A stretch of 20,197 nucleotides of DNA from CAYPEK01 sp964409645 (GTDB taxonomy: Bacteria > UBP15 > UBA6099). Below are positions 1 through 7,729 of the stretch, piece by piece. The stretch spans positions 1 through 20,197 of the forward strand of contig CAYPEK010000080.1 in NCBI GenBank assembly GCA_964409645.1, in the 5' to 3' direction. A program made the position numbers and the translations under genes. Every line of letters begins with the position of its first letter. Positions within the stretch are counted from its first letter, which is position 1. The notes below the pieces were generated by a model. It saw nothing but the letters and a program-made list of their open reading frames with translations, did not search any database and had not been told where the DNA came from.

Positions 1-508
1 ATATAAAGCAACATATTACGGGTGCATAAGTGTTATGGGGTTATGTGTGTTGGCGTCGGCGGTTGTCGCCGGTGTGTTTATTGTTGTCCATTGCCAACAG
101 AAGGCGGCTCTGGCTTCGTTCGCGGATAGGTTAAGCGCCATCAAACTACCTGAAGGTGTGGAAAAGGTGGCGGAGGGCAGAATTGTTTGTAAGGGAGGCA
201 ACGCGGGGTTTCCGTATCTTGCGGCGGCGGTTCTCCTGAGAACGAGAAACAAAGATGTTTATGCCTACGATGATTATTATGAAAGAAAAATAGAGACTCC
301 CGAGTGCGCGGAAGGTGATGAAGAAAGCATTGTTGAAGCGTTTCACGGCGATGCAAGAAATGTTAATCTGTGCAACATCACAGGCTTGTACGAGAGTAAC
401 GGGGATGCCGCGATACCGCTCAAAGCGGTACGATACAGCAAACAATATCATTATTTTATGATTTACTCATCGTGCATGGACAATCATTATATATTTTACG
501 GGATATAA
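1..508 (+). CDS. Small membrane-anchored protein, paralogue of next gene (5' end outside window)
   Basis: Function not recognised. The reading frame is open from base 2. An ATG at 35 exists but has no convincing ribosome binding site. The residues before it (YKATYYGCIS) line up with the N-terminus of the downstream paralogue (FKYIYFTGLA), so the real start is probably a few codons before the window. It has one N-terminal hydrophobic segment (about VLASAVVAGVFIVV) followed by a soluble domain of roughly 125 residues. Shared features with the next gene are LPEGVEKV versus FPDGVERL, an AAAVLLRTRNK versus AAVLYKTKK strand, a YDDYYE versus LDYYEK helix, and cysteines in the C-terminal third. The topology suggests a bitopic protein with its domain outside the cytoplasm. 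G+C is lower than in the genes beyond 1316. Being a gene is well supported by the paralogy; the function is unknown. Confidence 0.65.
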   Translation, partial: YKATYYGCISVMGLCVLASAVVAGVFIVVHCQQKAALASFADRLSAIKLPEGVEKVAEGRIVCKGGNAGFPYLAAAVLLRTRNKDVYAYDDYYERKIETPECAEGDEESIVEAFHGDARNVNLCNITGLYESNGDAAIPLKAVRYSKQYHYFMIYSSCMDNHYIFYGI

Positions 509-513
509 ACGAT

Positions 514-1053
514 ATGCCGAGACGTTTTAAATATATATATTTCACCGGGCTTGCGTTGTTTGGTGTTTTTGTAATCATATCAATCACATGTTTGTTGCAT
601 TATGCCGATAAGAGTGAAAGAGAAAGCGAAAGGGTGAGTGCTTTTTTAAGGCTGTTATACGAAAGACCTTTTCCTGATGGTGTGGAGCGTTTGAACTCGT
701 ATCAAGGAGAGAGAAGCATATCGGCGAGCGGAAACGATCATTTTATGACCGCGGCGGTACTGTATAAGACTAAGAAAACGCGGAAAGAAGTATTGGATTA
801 CTATGAAAAAACTGGAAGCTATATCAGGTGCGACGAGTCAGGAGAAGAGGTATTGGTCAAATATCTCTTTATGGACAGTAAATATTGGAATAAATACGGC
901 TACATATCGAGAGGCGGACATCCGAAGGCAGGTGATTTGAAGTCTTGCGGCAATTTGTTTGAATGCCATGAATTCATCAGAATGTTCGATTTGAAGGAAG
1001 ACATGAGCAAAGGCAGCATGTTTTATGTCACTTATGCAGCATGTGAATATTAA
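514..1053 (+). CDS. Small membrane-anchored protein, tandem paralogue of preceding gene
   Basis: No known family recognised. The frame is open from 472, but I choose the ATG at 514 (MPRRFKYIYF) because it sits 6 bases after the preceding stop and gives a short basic N-terminus before the membrane segment. The product is 179 residues. Residues about 8-30 form one transmembrane helix (YFTGLALFGVFVIISITCLL), followed by a charged stretch and a mixed alpha/beta domain resembling that of the upstream protein. The last third holds several cysteines (CDESGEE, SCGNLFECHEF, AACEY), which could form disulfides if the domain is outside the cytoplasm. Close spacing suggests co-transcription of the two paralogues. 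No terminator with a T-run follows. Function is unknown. Confidence 0.65.
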   Translation: MPRRFKYIYFTGLALFGVFVIISITCLLHYADKSERESERVSAFLRLLYERPFPDGVERLNSYQGERSISASGNDHFMTAAVLYKTKKTRKEVLDYYEKTGSYIRCDESGEEVLVKYLFMDSKYWNKYGYISRGGHPKAGDLKSCGNLFECHEFIRMFDLKEDMSKGSMFYVTYAACEY

Positions 1054-1315
1054 TGACAATTGGGGACAGGCTGCGAATACCTACAAAAACGCGGTCGGGG
1101 GCTGAATAGGTTGCCGCGGCAAGCGCGTGTTATGTGTAACTGAACGGCAACATATACAAAAGCGGTGCCGGGTCGCCGCACTCCATAGTTGGACGTTTAA
1201 TGAGCGAAGCGAATCCGGTCCGCGCGCATAAGCAAGTGGTCACGTAACGTTTACGTGTAAGCTGAACTCCAATAAGTGGCGAAGAAATTACGACCTGTAA
1301 AATACAATCATAAAA
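1054..1315. other. Intergenic stretch with a small perfect hairpin
   Basis: No gene is visible in this 262-base gap between convergent genes. It contains one perfect inverted repeat at 1241-1257, with CACGTAA and TTACGTG arms of 7 bp around a CGT loop. There is no T-run on either side, so it does not look like a standard intrinsic terminator; it could be a weak bidirectional stop or a protein site. The rest is unremarkable. Confidence 0.4.
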
Positions 1316-2980
1316 CTACTTAACTATCACCGATTTGTCCGCGACGGAGAGGGTGCGGAAGCCGCCGCTCAGGTTGACGGCGTCGAACCCGTTCTGCGTG
1401 AGGATGCGAGCGCCGATATATCCGCGCAGGCCAATCGCGCAGTAAACGGCGATGGTTTTGCTCTTGTCGATTTCGCCGAGTCTTTCGCGCAGGCTGTGAA
1501 GCGGGATGTGCACCATGCCTTTGATATATCCTAGGCTGTCGAGTTCGGGTTTGTTGCGTACGTCGAGGAGCGTGTATTTCGCCGGGTCGAGAGAGGCGAC
1601 ATTGTCCCAGTTGATCGTTTTGACATCGCCGCGAAGTATGTTGGCGGCGACGAAACCCGCCATGTTGACCGGGTCTTTAGCTGACGAGTACTGCGGCGCG
1701 TAGGCGAGTTCGAGTTCTTCGAGATCGAACACGGTCATGCCCGCGCGGATGGCTGTGGCGATGACGTCGATGCGTTTGTCCGCGCCGTCCTGACCGACGA
1801 TCTGCGCGCCGAGGATTTTGCCGTCGCCGGGCGCGAATATGAGCTTGATCGCCATCATGCGTCCGCCGGGGAAGTATCCGGCGTGTGAGGCGGAGTGTGT
1901 GTACGACACGAGGTGCGGGACGCCTTTGCGTTTGAGCAACTTGGCGCTGTTGCCCGTGGCGGCCGCCGCGAGATCGAACACGCGGACGATTGCCGAGCCC
2001 TGAGTGCCGCGGAATTCGGAGTCGCGGCCGAGTGCGTTTTCGGCGGCGATGCGGCCCTGTTTGTTTGCGGGGCCGGCGAGCGGGATGAGTGTCTGCCCGC
2101 CGCCGATGTAGTCCTCGACTTCGACGGCGTCGCCGGCCGCGTAGATGTCGGGATCGGAGGTGCGCATGTGCGCGTCGGTTTTGATGCCGCCGCGCTCGCC
2201 GAGTTCAAGTCCGGCCTCTTTCGCGAGCGCGACGTCGGGCTTAACGCCGATGGCGAGGATGACCATGTCGCACTCGATTTCGCCGCCGGAGGTTTCGACG
2301 ACTGTTTTCTTGTCCGCTTTCCTGAACGATTTGACTCCCTCCTTGAGGCGGAGCGAGATTCCTTTCGATTTTAGGTGTTCGTGGATGAAGCCGGCCATTT
2401 CGAAATCGAGCGGCGCCATGACCTGATCGAGCATTTCGACGATTGTGACTTTCACGCCCCGGCGGACGAGGTTTTCGGCCATTTCGAGGCCGATGAAGCC
2501 GCCGCCGACGACAACCGCGGACTCAGGTTGCGAAGAGTCAACATATTTCTTTAAGGCGTCCGTTTCCGGGATGTTCCGGATGGTGAAAATGGTGTCGAGG
2601 TCTATGCCGGGTAGCGGCGGTTTGACGGGCAGCGCGCCGGGGGAGAGGATGAGTTTGTCATAGCGTTCGGTGTACTTCTCGCCGGTTGCGAGGTTCGTGA
2701 CAGCGATTTCTTTTTTCGCGCGGTCGATGCCGACGACGTCCGAGTTTGTCCTTATATCTATTTTGAAGCGGTCTTTGAACATTTTCGGGGTCGAAACGAG
2801 GAGGTCGCCGCGTTCTGCGATCTCGCCGCCGATGAAGTAGGGGAGCCCGCAGTTCGCGAACGACGAGTACTCGCCTCTCTCAAAAACGATGATTTCCGCC
2901 GATTCGTCTATTCTGCGCGCGCGTGCCGCCGCTGTCGCTCCGCCTGCAACTCCACCAACGATAAGTAATCTTGTAGCCAT
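1316..2980 (-). CDS. CoA-disulfide reductase with C-terminal rhodanese domain (CoADR-Rhd)
   Basis: This is an FAD- and NAD(P)H-dependent oxidoreductase of the CoA-disulfide/persulfide reductase group, cytoplasmic, that reduces CoA disulfide or CoA- and thiol-bound persulfides. At 554 residues it has the usual length of the fused form. Visible elements are the FAD dinucleotide motif LLIVGGVAGGATAAARARR at the N-terminus; the single redox cysteine Cys44 in SSFANCGLPYFIGG; the NAD(P) motif VVVGGGFIGLEMAENLVRRG near 155-175; the second FAD motif IYAAGDAVE; and the YAPQYSSAKDPVNMAGFVA segment typical of the family. The C-terminal rhodanese domain carries LLDVRNKPELDSLGYIKGMVHIPL and catalytic Cys514 in YCAIGLRG. 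The ATG is preceded by GGAGG at a good distance. It is divergent from the 3132 gene and shares a control region with it. The fusion suggests sulfane-sulfur handling. NADH oxidase is the usual mis-annotation of this family. Confidence 0.93.
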   Translation of the reverse strand: MATRLLIVGGVAGGATAAARARRIDESAEIIVFERGEYSSFANCGLPYFIGGEIAERGDLLVSTPKMFKDRFKIDIRTNSDVVGIDRAKKEIAVTNLATGEKYTERYDKLILSPGALPVKPPLPGIDLDTIFTIRNIPETDALKKYVDSSQPESAVVVGGGFIGLEMAENLVRRGVKVTIVEMLDQVMAPLDFEMAGFIHEHLKSKGISLRLKEGVKSFRKADKKTVVETSGGEIECDMVILAIGVKPDVALAKEAGLELGERGGIKTDAHMRTSDPDIYAAGDAVEVEDYIGGGQTLIPLAGPANKQGRIAAENALGRDSEFRGTQGSAIVRVFDLAAAATGNSAKLLKRKGVPHLVSYTHSASHAGYFPGGRMMAIKLIFAPGDGKILGAQIVGQDGADKRIDVIATAIRAGMTVFDLEELELAYAPQYSSAKDPVNMAGFVAANILRGDVKTINWDNVASLDPAKYTLLDVRNKPELDSLGYIKGMVHIPLHSLRERLGEIDKSKTIAVYCAIGLRGYIGARILTQNGFDAVNLSGGFRTLSVADKSVIVK

Positions 2981-3010
2981 TACCGCCTCCGTTTTTTTAT
3001 TCCGTTAGTT

Positions 3011-3040
3011 AGGAACATTTTACAATAAGATAATGTTCCT
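3011..3040. promoter_or_regulatory. Inverted-repeat candidate operator in divergent promoter region
   Basis: There is a perfect 9-bp inverted repeat, AGGAACATT and AATGTTCCT, with a 12-base AT-rich spacer, between the divergent genes starting at 2980 (minus) and 3132 (plus). A possible minus-strand -10 (TAAAAT) lies inside it, so a bound dimer could block transcription of the reductase. The symmetry is directly visible; its role as an operator is inferred, and no regulator is encoded next to it. Confidence 0.45.
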
Positions 3041-3095
3041 TATAAATGAATTTAAATTATTCGACATCAGAACAGACCAAAGTGTTTGCAACGTT

Positions 3096-3101
3096 TATAA
3101 T
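3096..3101 (+). promoter_or_regulatory. Candidate -10 element for the 3132 gene
   Basis: A perfect TATAAT lies 30 bases upstream of the ATG at 3132. No good -35 hexamer is found at 16-18 bases, so the promoter may depend on an activator. A ribosome binding site, GGAG at 3121-3124, precedes the start by 7 bases. Confidence 0.4.
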
Positions 3102-3131
3102 AATACCAAGTACCGATAAAGGAGACTGACC

Positions 3132-3428
3132 ATGAAGAGATTGACGACGATTGCAGGTGTTGTGTTCGCTGCGGTTTGCTTGTCGGGAGTCGCGCTTGCT
3201 GCGCCGGAAGGCGTCGGCGGAATCAACGGGACTCTTTTTCAGCTTGTGAAGCCGTTCGGGATATTGACGTATCTTTTGATAATCACGGCGGCATCGATCG
3301 GGATGAACATACGGAAGAAGCCGAAAGTGTTGCTGAAGTGGCACAAGAGAGTCGCGATATCCGCTGTGTGTCTCGCCACGGCGCATGCGCTTTTGATTGC
3401 CGCGCTTGAGATACATCTTTTTAAATGA
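3132..3428 (+). CDS. Small secreted/membrane protein with cytochrome-b-like histidines
   Basis: A 98-residue protein of no named function that I recognise. Residues 1-23 look like a signal peptide (KR, a hydrophobic core, then ALA-AP as a cleavage site). Two further hydrophobic segments follow: about 42-59 (FGILTYLLIITAASIGMN) and about 74-93 (VAISAVCLATAHALLIAALE). They are joined by a basic loop with LLKWHKR. His71 in KWHKR and His85 in ATAHA are placed like haem ligands of small cytochrome-b-type or DUF4405-type membrane domains, and the same pattern appears in the fusion protein at 14801. A membrane b-type haem carrier is plausible but not proven. It has a clear ribosome binding site and a perfect -10 upstream, and is divergent from the CoA-disulfide reductase. 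Confidence 0.7.
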   Translation: MKRLTTIAGVVFAAVCLSGVALAAPEGVGGINGTLFQLVKPFGILTYLLIITAASIGMNIRKKPKVLLKWHKRVAISAVCLATAHALLIAALEIHLFK

Positions 3429-3722
3429 AAAGAAGGAAGTAGCCGGTAGTTGGCAACTGGGGGAAAGACGGAAAAGAAGAATATAGAATACAGAATATAG
3501 CGGAAGACAAAATAAAAGAACAGTAGCAATAAGCTGTAAACTTGGTAAAGACGAAAAGCAACATCTGAGTTATGTATGATGGGGTCGCCGGCGGCTGGCC
3601 GTTCGGCTGGCTGCACCCCGCCGTATTTAAATAACTCACCACAAAGACACCAAGACACAAAGGAAATGCAATCGCGCTCTGACGCGCGCGTAGAAAAATA
3701 AATCTATGTATTCTGACGGATT
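3429..3722. other. Gene-free AT/purine-rich intergenic region
   Basis: No credible gene lies in these 294 bases between convergent genes. They hold a small hairpin (AGTTG-G-CAACT, about 3449-3459) just after the 3132 gene, a direct repeat of CGGCTGGC (about 3595-3610), and a CACAAAGACACCAAGACAC-type low-complexity word at about 3637-3663 of the sort scattered between genes in many environmental bacteria. No hairpin with a T-run is present, so termination of the flanking genes is not explained. Confidence 0.4.
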
Positions 3723-5393
3723 TTAATACTCGAGCACGGCGCCTTTTGCGGCGGATGTGACGAGCGCGCGGTATTTGAGAAGCGTCTTGCTCGTTATCCC
3801 TTTGTCATACGGCTTGTAACCGTTCAGCCTCGATTTAATTTCTTCGTCCGACAGCGCGACATCCATCCGGCGGTTGGGTATGTCGATTTTGATTGTGTCG
3901 CCGTTGCGCAACGCTGCGATCGGACCGCCGACGTATGCCTCCGGGCAGACGTGGCCGATGCATGGGCCCTGTGTTGCGCCGGAGAAGCGGCCGTCGGTGA
4001 TTAGCGCGACGCGGTCGAGCTGTTTGAACAGCATGAGCGTGGAAGTGAGGGCGAGCAGTTCGGGCATTCCGGGGCCGCCTTTCGGGCCTTCGTTCCGGAT
4101 GACGATGACGCTGCCGTTGGCGACTTTCATGTCTGAGACCGCTTTGAGAGCGTCGAACTCGGACTCGAACACGACTGCGGGGCCTTCGAAGACGAGCATG
4201 GAGCGATCCGTGACGGCGGACTGTTTCACGACCGCGCCCTCGGGGGCGAGGTTGCCTTTCAGCACCACAGTGCCGCCTTCCGGGTAGATCGGGTTGTCGA
4301 GCGGGCGGATTACGTCGTCGTCGCCGACCTTGGCCGATTTCGCGGTAGCGCCGATGGTTTTTCCAGTCACGGTGAGGCAGTCGCCGTGGAGGTGTTCTTT
4401 GATGCGGTTCAGAACGCCGGGGATTCCGCCGGCCTTGTAGAGGTCTGTTATCGAATACGCGCCGGAGGGCGAGATGTTGGCGATAGTCGGGATTTTTTTG
4501 CTGTACTCGTTGAAGATTTCGATGTCGAGGTCGATGCCGGCCTCCGAGGCGATCGCGGGCAGGTGGAGGACGGAGTTCGTCGAGCCGCCGATTGCGACAT
4601 CGACCATGATCGCGTTGAGGAACGCCTCCTTAGTCATGATGCGCGACGGGCGCAGGTCGTCCTTCAGCATCTGCACGATGCGGCGGCCGGACTCGCGCGC
4701 GACCATGTTTTTCATGGACGTGACGGCGGGCGCGGTGGCGGCGTTCGGGAGTGTCATGCCGAGCGCTTCCATGAGGCACTGGGTCGTGTTCGCGGTGCCC
4801 ATCAGCGAACAAGAGCCGGGCGTGGCGCAACTAACGCATTTGATTTTCTTGAAGATGTCCTCGTACTCGCGGTTCTCGACGCCTTTGTAGCCGGGCATGA
4901 ACTCGATCTCGAAGAGGTTGGGGCCGCCCGGAACGCAGATGGTGGGTATGTCGAGCCGGAGCGCGGCCATGAGCATTCCGGGGTTGATCTTGTCGCAGCT
5001 CGAAATGGTGACGAGCGCATCGAGGCTGTGCGCCTCGACCATTGCTTCGACGGAGTCGGCGATGATGTCGCGCTGCGGGAGGATGAAGCGCATGCCCGCG
5101 TGGCCGTTCGCGAATCCGTCGCACGGGGCGATGGTGTTGAACATGAGGGGCAGGCCGCCCGCCTCGATGATGCCGTGTTTGACGGCTTCGCCGAGTTCGC
5201 GAAGGTGCGCGTGGCCGGGGTTGATCTCGTTCCAACTGTTTGCGATGCCGATCAGCGGCTTATTCGTGATTTCGGTATCTTCGATACCGAGTCCGCGCAT
5301 GATGCCGAGCGTGACGAACATGAACGGCGTCTGGCGGATGACTTCGAATATTTTTTCGCTTCGTTTTTTGAGTGATTTGAGGTTTTCGGCCAT
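3723..5393 (-). CDS. ilvD: Dihydroxy-acid dehydratase
   Basis: This enzyme dehydrates 2,3-dihydroxy-isovalerate and 2,3-dihydroxy-3-methylvalerate to the 2-oxoacids, the third common step of valine/isoleucine (and leucine/pantothenate) synthesis, in the cytoplasm. It is 556 residues, full family length, and has the IlvD/Edd signatures: SSCDKINPGMLMAALRLDIP with Cys133, Asp134 and Lys135; CATPGSCSLMGTANTTQCLM with Cys195; and DGRFSGATQGPCIGHVCPEA near the C-terminus. Cys133 and Cys195 are the expected Fe-S ligands. The first cysteine of the [2Fe-2S] subgroup is not seen at the NSWNEINPGH position, which resembles the E. coli-type sequence. The ATG follows GGAGAGG by 4 bases on the minus strand. 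No other branched-chain synthesis gene is adjacent; the upstream neighbour is a STAS gene with a 96-base gap. Confidence 0.96.
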   Translation of the reverse strand: MAENLKSLKKRSEKIFEVIRQTPFMFVTLGIMRGLGIEDTEITNKPLIGIANSWNEINPGHAHLRELGEAVKHGIIEAGGLPLMFNTIAPCDGFANGHAGMRFILPQRDIIADSVEAMVEAHSLDALVTISSCDKINPGMLMAALRLDIPTICVPGGPNLFEIEFMPGYKGVENREYEDIFKKIKCVSCATPGSCSLMGTANTTQCLMEALGMTLPNAATAPAVTSMKNMVARESGRRIVQMLKDDLRPSRIMTKEAFLNAIMVDVAIGGSTNSVLHLPAIASEAGIDLDIEIFNEYSKKIPTIANISPSGAYSITDLYKAGGIPGVLNRIKEHLHGDCLTVTGKTIGATAKSAKVGDDDVIRPLDNPIYPEGGTVVLKGNLAPEGAVVKQSAVTDRSMLVFEGPAVVFESEFDALKAVSDMKVANGSVIVIRNEGPKGGPGMPELLALTSTLMLFKQLDRVALITDGRFSGATQGPCIGHVCPEAYVGGPIAALRNGDTIKIDIPNRRMDVALSDEEIKSRLNGYKPYDKGITSKTLLKYRALVTSAAKGAVLEY

Positions 5394-5489
5394 TTTCGCC
5401 TCTCCGGTTATGGTTTGCTGATGCGCTATTTACGGCGGGAGCGGGTCCCGCGGTTATTGTTCTTCGCCGAGCCGTTCTTTGCTACAGCC

Positions 5490-5816
5490 TCACGCTTCCT
5501 TTTTCTCATGGAGAACGAACGTGCCGACTTTGCTGATTGTGCGGAGGGATTGGAGAAGCTTGTCGTTTGCATTGACTACGTGAACCTGTTGTTCCTGCAG
5601 CCTGCATGCCTGAGAGGCGTAAAGGACGGCGCCGAGACCTGAGGAGTCGATGAATTTGAGTTTTTCGAAGTTGAAGACGACCATTTTGCCTTTGCCACGG
5701 ACGCGTTCCGGCACTTTCTGCATGAATTCCTGCGAATCGCAGAACAGAAGTTCTCCGGCCATGGAGAGCTCCACGCCCTCTTTCAATGGTTTCGATTCGA
5801 TTCTAACGTCTTTCAA
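5490..5816 (-). CDS. STAS-domain anti-sigma factor antagonist
   Basis: A 108-residue single STAS domain of the SpoIIAA/RsbV type. Such proteins bind an anti-sigma kinase when unphosphorylated and are switched off by serine phosphorylation. The signature is KLKFIDSSGLGAVLYA with Ser58/Ser59 after the aspartate, preceded by the KMVVFNFEKL strand. The start is a TTG, chosen because GGAGGT lies 7 bases upstream. That Shine-Dalgarno is itself half of a GGAG/CTCC inverted repeat ending directly at the TTG. Its own promoter is at about 5899-5927. No anti-sigma kinase, phosphatase or sigma factor gene lies in the window, so the partner must be elsewhere. The neighbours are a TPR protein upstream and ilvD downstream. 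A role in partner switching is inferred from the family. Confidence 0.88.
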   Translation of the reverse strand: MKDVRIESKPLKEGVELSMAGELLFCDSQEFMQKVPERVRGKGKMVVFNFEKLKFIDSSGLGAVLYASQACRLQEQQVHVVNANDKLLQSLRTISKVGTFVLHEKKEA

Positions 5817-5898
5817 GGAGATTACCTCCAGCTTGAGTGAGTGCCTTCGCCGTTCATGGCGGGCGTTAAGTCGAAAACGCGCAACTAATTCATAATTA

Positions 5899-5927
5899 AT
5901 TTTAGAGCAATCTTGTGATGTTGTGAA
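5899..5927 (-). promoter_or_regulatory. Sigma70-like promoter for the STAS gene
   Basis: On the minus strand, TTCACA (5922-5927) and TAAAAT (5899-5904) are each one base from consensus and separated by exactly 17 bases. A transcript would begin near 5892, giving a leader of about 75 bases before the TTG start at 5816. It lies between the TPR gene and the STAS gene, so the STAS gene can be transcribed separately. Confidence 0.55.
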
Positions 5928-5950
5928 TAGGTTCCGAATGAGGATTATTT

Positions 5951-7192
5951 TCAGGTTGATGTGCTGCCGATGCGCTCGCGCAGGTTTTCGATGCTCTTTG
6001 AGACGAGTTTGAAAAGTTCCGGCTCTTCGAGGGCCTGATAGACGTAGGCGGCTTCTTCGAGGTCGTGCAGTGAGAGATGGAGAAAACCGAGCTCTTCGTG
6101 TGTGTCGGCGGATAGGATGAGGAGCGGGCCGAGGAAGTGGAATTGCGCGCCCGCGTGGATTCTGTCGCGAAGCGATTGAATTCTGAGAAGCAGGTCGCCC
6201 CAGTGTTTAGTTGTTTTGGTTATTTCGAACATGGAGTGGAGAAGCGACAGGGAGGCCGCGACGTCGGCCATGACGACTTTGCTGTCGAACGCGGAAGTGA
6301 TGGCGTTTGCGGCGTCCGTCGTGCGGCCTTGGCGCTCGAATATACAGGCGAGATTATGAGATGCTTCCGCTTTGATCGGCGCCGCGCCGATCTGGTCTGC
6401 GGTGTCGATTGCGATGCTGAGGTGGCTTATGGCGTCTTCGAAAATTCCGAGATCTGAAAGCGCCGCGCCAATCTCATTTTCTGAGTGTGCAAGAATTTCC
6501 TGATCCTGAGACTCCCACGACCAATCGGCGGCGCGGCGGAGGGCGACAAGCGCGTCGTCCGGCTTTCCCTGAGCGCGGAGTGTTTTTCCAAGCATGACGC
6601 GGACATAAGCAAGGATGTCCTCGCGATTCTCCTCGGCGGCGAGTTGCTCGCAGAGGAGGTAGAACTCGGCGGCGCCTTCGATATCGCCGCGCTGTGCCTG
6701 AAGGTTGCCAAGCTCGAACATGACGAGCCGCTGGAGGTCGATTATGCGGATTCCTGTTTCGACTGCGCGCTCGTCGAGTTTGAGCCAGAGCTGCTCGGCG
6801 GCCATCCAGTCATCGACGAAGATGGCAAGTTTGACGCCTTCGCGGATGGCGCGCGCTGAGTCTTCCCAGTGTTCGGGTGTGAAATTATCGAGCGCTGTAT
6901 GTTTGATTCTCTCGATGCCGAGGTGCGCGAGAGCCTGAAGTATTTCTTTTTTTGGAGCTTCGATGCTGTATGCGCCGGTGATGGTGTGGACGAGGTCGAT
7001 ATGAGCGCCGGGATTGTGGATGAATGCATCAAAGAGGGGTTCGATTTCTTCCTTGCCGATGATTTTTCTGAGGGGTTCCAAGAGGGGCGAACGCGGGCCG
7101 CGCGCAGCCGTGCCGTGTGCCGCGATGATGTTTCGCCGCGCTTCGAGGAAATCTATGACGTTTCCCTGCTTGTTTTCCTTCTGGTCTTCCAT
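5951..7192 (-). CDS. Tetratricopeptide-repeat protein
   Basis: A protein of about 413 residues made mostly of helical hairpin repeats. It has no signal peptide or membrane segment, so it is probably a cytoplasmic scaffold or regulator. TPR-like units are visible from about residue 160 onwards: LGNLQAQRGDIEGAAEFY, LGKTLRAQGKPDDALVALRR, IGAALSDLGIFEDAISHLS, LACIFERQGRTTDAANAIT and HEELGFLHLSLHDLEEAAYVY. The first 150 residues are helical but not recognised (NVIDFLEARRNIIAAHG). The frame starts with TTG-ATG; I use the ATG at 7192. A good promoter lies about 100 bases upstream. It sits head-to-tail before the STAS gene, which suggests a shared signalling role, but that is only context. Confidence 0.8.
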   Translation of the reverse strand: MEDQKENKQGNVIDFLEARRNIIAAHGTAARGPRSPLLEPLRKIIGKEEIEPLFDAFIHNPGAHIDLVHTITGAYSIEAPKKEILQALAHLGIERIKHTALDNFTPEHWEDSARAIREGVKLAIFVDDWMAAEQLWLKLDERAVETGIRIIDLQRLVMFELGNLQAQRGDIEGAAEFYLLCEQLAAEENREDILAYVRVMLGKTLRAQGKPDDALVALRRAADWSWESQDQEILAHSENEIGAALSDLGIFEDAISHLSIAIDTADQIGAAPIKAEASHNLACIFERQGRTTDAANAITSAFDSKVVMADVAASLSLLHSMFEITKTTKHWGDLLLRIQSLRDRIHAGAQFHFLGPLLILSADTHEELGFLHLSLHDLEEAAYVYQALEEPELFKLVSKSIENLRERIGSTST

Positions 7193-7288
7193 CAACCGTC
7201 GCTTCCCGTCCCCGCCGGCGTTGTTGCCGGTCCGTCACCGCCTCATTTTTCGCTCTTGTGGGCCTCTCCGGACGTTGAATGGCCTTAT

Positions 7289-7317
7289 ATTAAAGCATCC
7301 GATTTCTTATTTGTCCA
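7289..7317 (-). promoter_or_regulatory. Sigma70-like promoter for the TPR gene
   Basis: On the minus strand, TGGACA (7312-7317) and TTTAAT (7289-7294) each differ from consensus by one base and are 17 bases apart. The predicted transcript starts near 7282, about 90 bases before the ATG at 7192. Confidence 0.55.
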
Positions 7318-7729
7318 GTTTTACCGCGATATTGCGAATCGAGATGAAAAGGGGTTTTATTGTAAAAATCCGACACTGTTTTGCGCGCGCAGCTATGTTC
7401 GGAAAACCGTAACGTGCGCTATGCGGCGGTTGGGCCGGTGCGACGGCGGACGGCTTGCTCTTCGGTATCATATATATCTTTAAAAATATTTGGTGCGCCG
7501 TTTTGCTGTTTGAAAAAAATTCCCCGAATCCTGACTCAAAGTACCTGTTTCGGCTGCTATAGGGTGAGAGATTGTTTTCGAATTATGAGACTTGTCCGCA
7601 GCCGGACGAAGGAGCGCCCCTGAACATGTTCGGAGGCGGCACACTCGTTTGTTTGGTCATGGACAGGATGGCAGAACGCCGCGCGGGCCGCGCCCGGGCG
7701 GGAATATTTTCGACCGGGAGGCAATGACA
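7318..7729. other. Long gene-free region upstream of the phage-derived block
   Basis: About 410 bases with no gene I can support. The frame of the next gene stays open back to about 7592, but that part is arginine-rich, has no ribosome binding site and looks non-coding. A small hairpin (GTCCG-CAGC-CGGAC) lies at 7594-7607. AT-rich sequence at about 7460-7525 could hold a promoter for the phage operon, but I could not find a convincing hexamer pair. No tRNA or attachment-site duplication was seen. Confidence 0.4.

Noticed and set aside
1241..1257. Perfect 7-bp hairpin as an intrinsic terminator
   Set aside because: No T-run on either strand after the stem, so it was recorded only as an inverted repeat.
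1180..1290. Possible integron attC-like recombination site after the two paralogous genes
   Set aside because: Some words look similar (GTTGGAC, CGTTTAATG), but the paired RYYYAAC/GTTRRRY core sites and the long imperfect palindrome are not present, and no integrase is seen.
4386..5375. A 329-codon open frame on the plus strand opposite ilvD
   Set aside because: It is the antisense shadow of a fully convincing dihydroxy-acid dehydratase gene, with low-complexity Val/Asp/Arg composition typical of antisense frames in G+C-rich genes.
5435..5451. GCGGGA/TCCCGC hairpin between the STAS gene and ilvD
   Set aside because: Only 6 bp with no T-run on the minus strand; could be chance in G+C-rich sequence, so not called as a terminator.
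7531..7562. CTGACT...CTATAG as promoter of the phage operon
   Set aside because: Spacing is about 20 bases and both hexamers are poor, so I could not support it.
7592..7729. Extension of the phage I-like protein to an upstream start
   Set aside because: The 44 extra codons are Arg/Gly-rich with no ribosome binding site, whereas the ATG at 7730 has GGAGG at ideal spacing and begins the conserved region soon after.
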